From: an uncultured beta proteobacterium | GTDB taxonomy: Bacteria; Pseudomonadota; Gammaproteobacteria; Burkholderiales; Burkholderiaceae | Reading direction: 5' to 3' | NCBI GenBank assembly: GCA_903930665.1 | Contig: CAIYZI010000055.1 | Coordinates: 1 to 6,490 of the forward strand | DNA length: 6,490 nucleotides | Part shown: one piece after another, positions 1 to 5,096 of the stretch | Layout: each line of letters begins with the position of its first letter | How positions within the stretch are numbered: position 1 is the first letter of the stretch | Program-made: the position numbers and the translations under genes | The notes under the pieces: model-generated | Seen by the model: the letters and a program-made list of their open reading frames with translations, nothing else | Told to the model about the DNA's origin: nothing | Database searches by the model: none

Positions 1-1
1 A

Positions 2-805
2 GATGATTCAGTCAGCTTCATTAGTAATGTGGGCGGTAAAAACATTGGTGGTGAATTGCTCAGAGTAGATTCTGTGTTGATGCAATTTGGCGGCTTGAAG
101 GCTCTCAATAATGTGGATCTGAGCATCAAGCGTGGCACGATTCATGGCCTGATTGGTCCGAATGGCTCGGGTAAGAGCACCATGATGAACGTCTTGACTG
201 GTATTTATGTACCTACTGCCGGTAATGTGCTCTTCGCAGATAAGAGCGTGGTCGGTAGAACTTCTTCCGATATCGCTTTGTCAGGCATTGCACGTACATT
301 CCAAAACGTTCAGCTCTTTGGTGAGATGACAGCCTTGCAAAACATTATGGTTGGTTTGCACCATACTTTTAAGTCAAATCTCTTAGAGATTGCCTTGCAT
401 TTACCTCGTTATTTGAAAGAAGAACGCGAAGCGCGTTCGCGCGGTTTGGCACTCTTGAAGTTTGTTGGTCTGGAGGACTTGGCTAACGAAGAAGCGCGTA
501 ACTTACCTTACGGTAAACAACGTCTTTTGGAAATTGCTCGTGCCTTGGCATTAGATCCAGAATTGCTCTTATTGGATGAGCCGGCAGCCGGTTTGACTGC
601 CCCAGATATTAAAGAGCTTTTACGCATTATTCGTAAGATCCGTGACAGTGGTATCACATTCATTTTGATTGAACATCATATGGACGTGGTGATGTCGCTT
701 TGCGATACCGTTTCTGTATTGGACTTCGGTCAGAAGATTGCAGAAGGTAAGCCAGCTGAAGTTCAGGCGGACGAGAAGGTGATTCATGCCTACTTGGGTA
801 CTTAA
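2..805 (+). CDS. livG: Branched-chain amino-acid ABC transporter ATP-binding protein LivG (5' end outside window)
   Basis: One of two cytoplasmic ATPases that power a LivHM-type importer for branched-chain amino acids or related amides. Numbered from the GTG at 29 (258 residues), it shows Walker A GPNGSGKST at 43-51, the Q-loop glutamine at 92 in ARTFQN, a degenerate signature LPYGKQR at 159-165 in place of LSGGQ (normal for LivG), Walker B LLLLDEP at 179-185, and the H-loop histidine at 216. The C-terminal VIHAYLG is also typical. The frame is open leftwards from 29 to base 2 (DDSVSFISN), and the GTG has no Shine-Dalgarno sequence before it, so the real start is probably just beyond the left edge. 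GTG 29 remains possible, since it gives a normal family length. livF follows after 29 bp, so the two are very likely cotranscribed. The substrate cannot be read from the ATPase alone. Confidence 0.93.
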   Translation, partial: DDSVSFISNVGGKNIGGELLRVDSVLMQFGGLKALNNVDLSIKRGTIHGLIGPNGSGKSTMMNVLTGIYVPTAGNVLFADKSVVGRTSSDIALSGIARTFQNVQLFGEMTALQNIMVGLHHTFKSNLLEIALHLPRYLKEEREARSRGLALLKFVGLEDLANEEARNLPYGKQRLLEIARALALDPELLLLDEPAAGLTAPDIKELLRIIRKIRDSGITFILIEHHMDVVMSLCDTVSVLDFGQKIAEGKPAEVQADEKVIHAYLGT

Positions 806-834
806 TCACTAGAACAATTACACCGGTAAATATT

Positions 835-1557
835 ATGTTATCTATTAAAAATCTTGAAGCAGGCTACGGCAAAGTAAAAGTTCTGCACGGCATTAGTATT
901 GACGTGCCAAAAGGGCAAGTTGTTACTTTAATTGGGTCTAACGGCGCCGGCAAAACAACGACTATGCGCGCTATTACTGGCATGATTAAGCCCACAGGTG
1001 GTGAAGTGGTGATGGCTGGCGAAAATATCAGCGGTTACGACTCCTATCAAATTGCTCGTCTTGGATTGGCGCATAGCCCTGAAGGGCGTCGCGTTTTCAC
1101 CAATATGACGATTACCGATAATCTTTTATTGGGCGCATTTCCTCGTTTTACGGGTAAACGTCCTAAAGGTGATATCAAGCACGATCTTGAGCGTGCACTT
1201 GAAATGTTTCCTCGTTTAAAAGAGCGTCGCAATCAATTATCAGGAACTCTATCTGGCGGTGAGCAACAAATGTTGGCAATGGCTCGTGCAGTCATGCTCA
1301 ACCCAGAAATCATCCTGCTAGATGAGCCATCTATGGGTCTTGCACCAATTTTGGTTGAAGAGGTCTTTAAGATTATCTCTAGCCTTAAATCCCAGGGTGT
1401 CACCATGTTGTTGGTTGAGCAGTTTGCTGCTGCTGCCTTAGAGGTGGCTGACTATGGTTATGTGATGGAAAATGGCAAGATTGCAACTCATGGCCCAGCA
1501 GAGAAGTTAAAAGTTGACCCAGCAGTAAAAGCAGCTTACTTGGGCGGTAGTCATTAA
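835..1557 (+). CDS. livF: Branched-chain amino-acid ABC transporter ATP-binding protein LivF
   Basis: The second ATPase of the Liv importer, expected to pair with LivG under the LivHM permeases at the inner membrane. The 240 residues match the usual family length. Walker A GSNGAGKTT lies at 34-42, the family-typical PEGRRVF at 82-88 in the Q-loop region, a canonical LSGGEQQML signature at 139-147, and Walker B IILLDEP at 159-165. The H-loop position is EQF (Q196 replaces His), in line with LivF proteins that generally carry EQN there. The C-terminal end KAAYLG parallels that of LivG. The ATG has only a weak ribosome site (ggta about 8 bases upstream), which fits translational dependence on livG. 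The gene is the last of its operon, with a terminator starting about 35 bp after its stop. The substrate (leucine/isoleucine/valine or a short amide or urea) is inferred from family only. Confidence 0.94.
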   Translation: MLSIKNLEAGYGKVKVLHGISIDVPKGQVVTLIGSNGAGKTTTMRAITGMIKPTGGEVVMAGENISGYDSYQIARLGLAHSPEGRRVFTNMTITDNLLLGAFPRFTGKRPKGDIKHDLERALEMFPRLKERRNQLSGTLSGGEQQMLAMARAVMLNPEIILLDEPSMGLAPILVEEVFKIISSLKSQGVTMLLVEQFAAAALEVADYGYVMENGKIATHGPAEKLKVDPAVKAAYLGGSH

Positions 1558-1591
1558 GGCTAGCTAGTAAGGTAATACAGTATCAGTGGAT

Positions 1592-1622
1592 GGCCCTCTA
1601 AATTGAGGGCCTTTCTATTTTT
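1592..1622 (+). terminator. Rho-independent terminator of the liv operon
   Basis: A perfect 7-bp GC-rich stem GGCCCTC (1592-1598) / GAGGGCC (1605-1611) with a 6-base loop TAAATT is followed by the T-rich tail TTTCTATTTTT (1612-1622). It sits 35 bp after the livF stop and closes the liv transcription unit before the next gene. Confidence 0.9.
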
Positions 1623-1647
1623 AGAGGTAGTTAAACAGTCGGAGACA

Positions 1648-1653
1648 AAAGGA
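1648..1653 (+). promoter_or_regulatory. Ribosome binding site of the secreted CMD-family gene
   Basis: AAAGGA lies seven bases before the ATG at 1661. It is the clearest Shine-Dalgarno sequence in the window and fixes that start. No convincing promoter could be placed in the short interval after the preceding terminator. Confidence 0.7.
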
Positions 1654-1660
1654 AATCAAT

Positions 1661-2275
1661 ATGAAAAGAACAATATTTGCTATAGCAGTATCCGTTTTTG
1701 CTACTCATGCAGTGGCGCAAGAACGACTTCCTACGATTGCCCCTGAAAATTATTCTCCCGCACAAAAAAAGGCGGCTGAAGAATTTTTAGCTGCAAGAAA
1801 GAAGCCTGTATTTGGGCCCTTTGAGCCTTTGATGTATAGCCCAGAGGTAATGACTGAGGCTCGATCTATGGGTGACTATCTGAGATATAACTCTGCTATT
1901 GGAAATACGCTTAGCGAATTCGTTATCTTAATTACGGCAAGAGAATGGTCCCAGGATTATGAGTGGTATGTTCATGCCCCCATCGCTTTGTCAGCAGGAG
2001 TGAGTGCAGATAAGATCTTGGCCATTAAAGAAGGAAGGCGCCCTGAAAAAATGTCCAATGATGAGGAGATGATTTATAGCTTTTCTACAGAGCTGCATAA
2101 AAATAAAAGCGTATCGGATGTGACTTTTAACCGTGTCGAGCAACGTTTCGGAAAAAAGGGAATTGTTGATCTGGTGGGAATTAATGGTTATTACACCTTA
2201 TTGGCAATGGAGATGAATGCGGCCCGGTATCAATCCCCCTCAGATGCTCGGCCTTTGCCAAAGTTCCCAAATTAA
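1661..2275 (+). CDS. Exported carboxymuconolactone decarboxylase family protein without CxxC
   Basis: A 204-residue protein with an N-terminal signal peptide: K2-R3, a hydrophobic stretch at 5-14, and a likely cleavage site after A17-V18-A19. The mature protein should therefore be periplasmic. Residues about 51-185 resemble the AhpD-like/carboxymuconolactone decarboxylase fold (PF02627). The hallmark segment is FVILITAREW (87-96) followed by EWYVHAPIAL (101-110), with conserved E95, W96, E101, W102 and H105, then AGVSADKILAIKEGRRP and a helical VDLVGINGYYTLLAMEMNA near the end. There is no cysteine anywhere, so it cannot be an AhpD-type CxxC peroxidase. It belongs to the cysteine-free group, whose substrates are mostly unknown. 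It has its own good ribosome site and stands after the liv terminator, so it is probably monocistronic. Its reaction is not predicted here. Confidence 0.85.
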   Translation: MKRTIFAIAVSVFATHAVAQERLPTIAPENYSPAQKKAAEEFLAARKKPVFGPFEPLMYSPEVMTEARSMGDYLRYNSAIGNTLSEFVILITAREWSQDYEWYVHAPIALSAGVSADKILAIKEGRRPEKMSNDEEMIYSFSTELHKNKSVSDVTFNRVEQRFGKKGIVDLVGINGYYTLLAMEMNAARYQSPSDARPLPKFPN

Positions 2276-2293
2276 GTCATTGCATCTATAAAG

Positions 2294-2365
2294 CTCCCAT
2301 CATCTTCATTGAAGAGTCATTCTCCCTGAATAGATTGATGGTGGGAGTCTTCTCTCTTTTTCTTT
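2294..2365 (+). terminator. Terminator after the CMD-family gene
   Basis: An 11-bp stem with one G-U pair, CTCCCATCATC (2294-2304) / GATGGTGGGAG (2337-2347), encloses a 32-base loop that could itself fold (TCTTC ATT GAAGA at 2303-2315). A pyrimidine tail TCTTCTCTCTTTTTCTTT (2348-2365) follows. The tail favours + strand termination. On the - strand the stem is followed by few T residues, so termination of the convergent gene is less certain. The large loop lowers confidence. Confidence 0.65.
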
Positions 2366-2486
2366 AATTGAGTGGAATTCCCACTTTGATAATGAACTCA
2401 TTTACAGAGTGGCTATCCCAAACACGAGCATTGGAACATTCCGCCTCACCGCCACCCATACAGCTACCACCAGCTAACTGATAGCG
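2364..2486 (-). pseudogene. Detached in-frame 3' part of the DUF6662-like gene after an amber codon
   Basis: Reading on past the TAG at 2487-2489 (- strand) in the same frame gives 40 further sense codons, then TAA at 2364-2366. The translation begins RYQLAGGSCMGGGEAECSN and ends VNEFIIKVGIPLN. It looks like genuine coding sequence: it has Gly-rich and amphipathic beta-like segments, a pair of cysteines (CX7C), no further stops, and ends just at the T-tail of the neighbouring terminator. From memory, proteins of this family continue in this way after the WWVTGA motif. I therefore read it as the original C-terminus, now separated by a single-base nonsense change (for example TGG to TAG). It could also be reached by readthrough, or the stop could be a sequencing error. 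Confidence 0.7.
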
Positions 2487-3278
2487 CTAAGCTCCAGTAA
2501 CCCACCAATCTTTAGCTGCATAGTGCATATTGGGGCCAACAAAAGTAGCTCTTTGGACTTGATTGCGTAAATTCAGTTCTGAGTAGTCATTATGAAAACG
2601 TGCCTCTACACCGGCAGACCATCTGGGTGCAAACCGATAGCTCGCGCCGACCAAAAAGTCCAACATGGATTCGGGAACATTACCATTCTCAATAAACTTT
2701 AAGCGTTCATTTGCGGCCACTACGTTTCCGGCAAGAACTAGTCGATCATCAATAAAGTTAGATTGCAGTAATAGCCTTGCTTCAAGTTCATCTTTGTTTC
2801 TACCCCAAGACGGTTCTAGATATAGACCCACTCCAACGGGTGAAGTTACAGGGTTGGTAATGCGATAAATCGCTTCAAGAGAGCCGCCTTCAACTCCACC
2901 TTTGCTGAAAGCATTTGCAGGGTTATGGCTTGAAGGTACGCCATAACCTCCAGTACAACTTGGACTGTCTTCACAGGCGTCTGGATTCGTATAGTTTTGA
3001 TTGGCATTGGTGTAGTAAGAGTTGATATAACCAGCTACTTGCAAGTCATTCGTAACGCCATATTCCAATTCCGATCGAGCTGTCCATGCTTCATATGTAC
3101 CAGAGGCTTGTTGCTGATTTAACTGCAGTCTTTGCTCAAATTCCCAGGTGTCTTTTGGTTGAAGATCTAAGGTATAGATCCAGCCAAAGGCACCTTCACC
3201 TGCGTGTGCAAATGAAATATGGAGGACAGCTGCTATTAATGCGCTAAAAGTAAACAGTCTTTTGATGATGAATTTCAT
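2487..3278 (-). CDS. Exported DUF6662-like protein, ending early at an in-frame TAG
   Basis: A 263-residue exported protein of a family I recognise as DUF6662 (from memory; function unknown). The signal peptide has K2, K6-R7, a hydrophobic core at 8-23 and a likely cut after A24-H25-A26. The mature part alternates hydrophobic and polar residues in strands and is rich in aromatics (WEFEQRLQLNQQQ at 45-57, SELEYGVTNDLQVAGYINSYYT at 69-90, ASYRFAPRWSAGVEARF at 212-228), as expected for an outer-membrane beta-barrel. C102 and C108 form a CX5C pair. The stop is a TAG at 2487-2489, and the frame stays open for 40 more codons to TAA at 2364-2366, so the full-length form would be 304 residues. The product is probably missing its last strands and may not fold or insert. 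A Fur-box-like site lies 43 bp upstream, suggesting repression by iron. There is no clear Shine-Dalgarno sequence, but the signal peptide supports this start. Confidence 0.8.
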   Translation of the reverse strand: MKFIIKRLFTFSALIAAVLHISFAHAGEGAFGWIYTLDLQPKDTWEFEQRLQLNQQQASGTYEAWTARSELEYGVTNDLQVAGYINSYYTNANQNYTNPDACEDSPSCTGGYGVPSSHNPANAFSKGGVEGGSLEAIYRITNPVTSPVGVGLYLEPSWGRNKDELEARLLLQSNFIDDRLVLAGNVVAANERLKFIENGNVPESMLDFLVGASYRFAPRWSAGVEARFHNDYSELNLRNQVQRATFVGPNMHYAAKDWWVTGA

Positions 3279-3321
3279 GGTTTGTAATGTGATGAACGTA
3301 AGTGGTTAATGGAATGAGGAA

Positions 3322-3340
3322 ACAAATGATAATCATTCTC
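3322..3340 (-). promoter_or_regulatory. Fur box upstream of the DUF6662-like gene
   Basis: ACAAATGATAATCATTCTC matches 15 of 19 positions of the classical Fur consensus GATAATGATAATCATTATC, including the whole central AATGATAATCATT. It lies in the divergent region, 43 bp before the ATG of the - strand gene and about 92 bp before the + strand DUF3820 gene, so it most likely controls the former. On the - strand TTGAGA (a 5/6 match to a -35 box) overlaps its upstream edge, but no good -10 follows. Short arms AGTGGTT (3301-3307) and AACCACT (3352-3358) flank the site symmetrically and may be chance. Confidence 0.72.
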
Positions 3341-3432
3341 AAATAGTAAAAAACCACTAAGTTCAAATTGGATAAGCTTGTAGGGTTTTGATAGCGATAT
3401 ACCCCATGCTGCTCACCTAGTAATATCTGTTG

Positions 3433-3678
3433 ATGAATCCAGAGTCTTTAGAGAAGCTTGCGGTAATGAAGATGCCATTTGGCAAATATGCCGGTCGATA
3501 CTTGGCCGACTTACCAGGTAATTATTTGGCTTGGTTTGCTCGCGAAGGATTTCCTCAGAATGAGCTAGGTCAGTTACTTGAGCTTATGCACACCCTTGAT
3601 CACAATGGCCTGCGCGGGTTATTGGCACCTATTCAGCGCGCTCATGGAATAAAGGCTTATTCGGCCTTAAAAGGATGA
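3433..3678 (+). CDS. DUF3820 family small protein
   Basis: An 81-residue cytoplasmic protein with no signal peptide or membrane segment. It carries the family core MPFGKYAGRYLADLP (14-28), then YLAWFAREGFPQNELGQLL (31-49) and a final NGL motif. This matches DUF3820 (PF12843, labelled in Pfam as a putative quorum-sensing-regulated virulence factor; that name comes from one Pseudomonas study and should not be taken as the function here). The FGKY-G pattern is also seen at the end of some nucleic-acid-processing proteins, which is only a hint. ATG 3433 is chosen. A TTG directly before it (3430) would add one residue, and neither has a clear Shine-Dalgarno sequence. The gene converges on the nuclease gene with only 10 bp between their stops. 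Confidence 0.85.
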   Translation: MNPESLEKLAVMKMPFGKYAGRYLADLPGNYLAWFAREGFPQNELGQLLELMHTLDHNGLRGLLAPIQRAHGIKAYSALKG

Positions 3679-3688
3679 TCTAGAGAGC

Positions 3689-4705
3689 TTACTTTGTGTG
3701 AACCATGGCAGTTACACGATTGCGTTCGTATGTCACTGTTGCAGATGCAGGCGGACTATTTTTTGTAATACTTATTCGCATATCGGTTTCTGATTCAATA
3801 TATTGAGCCAGACGAGTTGCCAAACCTTGATTTTGGTCATATTGAATTTGAACGCTGGTCACCTTCCCTTCTTTGATTCTGGCAATAATCTCATTGGCTT
3901 TCCCTGGTGAATATTCATCAAAGAAGACTGGATACCATCCGCCAATGAGTGGCGGTGAGTTGACTATCGGTTTGTCGGTGGGGTGGACGCTAGAAGTCTT
4001 ATCCTCAACAGGAAGATGAAAATCAATTCCTGTCTTTTCCATTAGCTCCAGATAACTTATCGGTGGCGACATATTGGCCTCATTGGTGTTCTCTACCCAA
4101 TAAGCCCAAGCAGTTTTACGGCTCGGATCATAGATTAATTTATACAGATGGGCTGGAATCGTGACTTGGCTTTTCCCGATATTTCCAATGTTGCCAGTTG
4201 AGCCTGTATATATATAGAGGTCCCCGGAAGTTCTTTTGAGATATTGACGAGTTGGTTCTTCAACATTTTTTGCCCAAATCCCTTGATTATTCTGCCTCGC
4301 CTGGGGCATCATATTTGCCAAAGAAAAGGATTGGGCCATTCCCCTTTCATCGCTCATATCTCCCGCAGGCACATTATGTCCACGGTCATAGCCGCTTCCT
4401 CGGTAGTCTGAAAGTAAGGCGCGCTCTTTAATAGGAAGTCTGGCTTCCTCGTAGAACTGATTTGTTCTACGAGGGTGTGAGCCAGCAAAGTTCAACCGGT
4501 TAAGCTTTTCGATTGTGTAAATTGGCTTCTTATCTCGCGAAGAGTAGAGCACTGCAAAGCTATCAAAGCAAAGATCGCGACCAACTTCAGGGCTGGTGGG
4601 TACCTGTTGATTGGGGAAAAAATTTCTACATTCTTCAAAGACTGCAAAAGCACTCAGAGGGGTAGTGAGTGCAATGAATATGAGAATTTTGCTAATGAAC
4701 TTCAT
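3689..4705 (-). CDS. Exported DNA/RNA non-specific endonuclease (NUC1 family) with C-terminal extension
   Basis: A 338-residue secreted nuclease predicted to cut DNA and RNA with a divalent metal. The signal peptide has K2, K6, a hydrophobic core at 7-20 and a cut after A19-F20-A21. The NUC1/Serratia-nuclease domain (PF01223) spans about 45-230. It shows the active-site DRGHNVPAGDM at 107-117 (general base H110) and NMMPQARQNNQGIWAKNVE at 131-149, with metal-binding N140 and the conserved W144 and E149. The only cysteines, C26 and C46, could form one disulfide. Residues about 262-338 follow the catalytic domain and are not part of it as far as I recognise. Likely roles are nutrient (phosphate or nucleotide) scavenging or defence outside the cytoplasm. 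No immunity-type gene is adjacent, so a toxin role is not supported. There is no clear Shine-Dalgarno sequence, but the signal peptide fixes the start. Confidence 0.92.
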   Translation of the reverse strand: MKFISKILIFIALTTPLSAFAVFEECRNFFPNQQVPTSPEVGRDLCFDSFAVLYSSRDKKPIYTIEKLNRLNFAGSHPRRTNQFYEEARLPIKERALLSDYRGSGYDRGHNVPAGDMSDERGMAQSFSLANMMPQARQNNQGIWAKNVEEPTRQYLKRTSGDLYIYTGSTGNIGNIGKSQVTIPAHLYKLIYDPSRKTAWAYWVENTNEANMSPPISYLELMEKTGIDFHLPVEDKTSSVHPTDKPIVNSPPLIGGWYPVFFDEYSPGKANEIIARIKEGKVTSVQIQYDQNQGLATRLAQYIESETDMRISITKNSPPASATVTYERNRVTAMVHTK

Positions 4706-4737
4706 TATTAGCTAGTGTAGGGGAGGATCTTGAGTCT

Positions 4738-4774
4738 TTCTAGCCTTGTCCAGATCATCTTCTTGTGGCTAGAA
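4738..4774. repeat. 8-bp inverted repeat upstream of the nuclease gene
   Basis: TTCTAGCC (4738-4745) and GGCTAGAA (4767-4774) are perfect inverted copies separated by 21 bases. They lie 33-69 bp before the nuclease start on its upstream side, where they could be an operator or a 5'-leader stem. No known regulator site was recognised. Confidence 0.4.
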
Positions 4775-4964
4775 GTCTTGGACTTAATGCTCGAGAGATA
4801 TAGGCTTTAAAGAGAATTTTTTTGCTGAAAATATGAAAAAAGTCCGTTTTAAGTGATTTTTTTACACTATGAAATTAGTGCCCGCTAACATGTATAACTT
4901 ATTGATTTAATTAGCTTATATATGATTTTAAGAGTGAACCCGAGGGTCTCTGACGATTTCTAGA

Positions 4965-5000
4965 TCAAGAAGTAATAGAAATTGATTTCTTTATTCTTGA
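4965..5000. repeat. Bulged 16-bp inverted repeat overlapping the transglycosylase -35 box
   Basis: TCAAGAA (4965-4971), TAA (4973-4975) and AGAAAT (4977-4982) pair with ATTTCT (4985-4990), TTA (4991-4993) and TTCTTGA (4994-5000). This gives 16 pairs with single-base bulges at 4972 and 4976. The right arm ends inside the -35 hexamer TTGACT. A regulator bound to this dyad would compete with RNA polymerase. A chance AT-rich dyad is the alternative. Confidence 0.5.
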
Positions 5001-5025
5001 CTTGATATAAGAACCTTCTTAGGAT
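4997..5025 (+). promoter_or_regulatory. Sigma70-type promoter for the lytic transglycosylase
   Basis: A -35 hexamer TTGACT (4997-5002, 5/6 to consensus) and a -10 hexamer TAGGAT (5020-5025, 4/6) are spaced by the optimal 17 bp. Transcription would begin near 5032, leaving a leader of about 65 bases before the ATG at 5097. Confidence 0.6.
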
Positions 5026-5096
5026 GACCCATGTTTTTAAATTATTGCATTGCAACATAAAGTCCTTTTGAATTTATGGGTGATGCGACAAACTGA

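Larger units (their letters stand above)
4706..5096. other. 391-bp AT-rich intergenic region between divergent genes
   Basis: No gene was found in this gap between the divergent nuclease (-) and lytic transglycosylase (+) genes. It holds an inverted repeat near the nuclease (4738-4774), several long T or A runs around 4815-4862, a short GC-richer patch ACCCGAGGGT near 4938-4947, the bulged inverted repeat at 4965-5000, and the promoter for the transglycosylase. ATG-TGA mini-frames such as the one at 5076-5096 are too short to support. No tRNA, riboswitch or degraded gene was recognised. Confidence 0.7.

Noticed and set aside
1047..1232. 61-codon ORF on the - strand
   Set aside because: It lies wholly inside livF, has an Arg/Ser-rich composition typical of an antisense shadow, and shows no recognisable domain.
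2665..2868. 67-codon ORF on the + strand
   Set aside because: It is antisense to the DUF6662-like gene, is low-complexity and Ser-rich, and has no ribosome site or family resemblance.
3430..3432. TTG as the start of the DUF3820 gene
   Set aside because: The ATG immediately after it (3433) is the better start. TTG would add a single residue and has no better ribosome site.
3689..4705. Secreted nuclease as part of a toxin-immunity or interbacterial system
   Set aside because: There is no adjacent immunity-like gene and no secretion-system marker. A standard signal peptide and NUC1 domain point to an ordinary exported nuclease.
4815..4870. T-rich stretches as a terminator or hidden small RNA
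   Set aside because: No GC-rich stem precedes the T runs on either strand, and no promoter pair could be placed convincingly.
5076..5096. Six-codon frame ATG...TGA ending directly before the transglycosylase ATG
   Set aside because: It could be a leader peptide, but it has no clear ribosome site or regulatory codon content, and such short frames are expected by chance.
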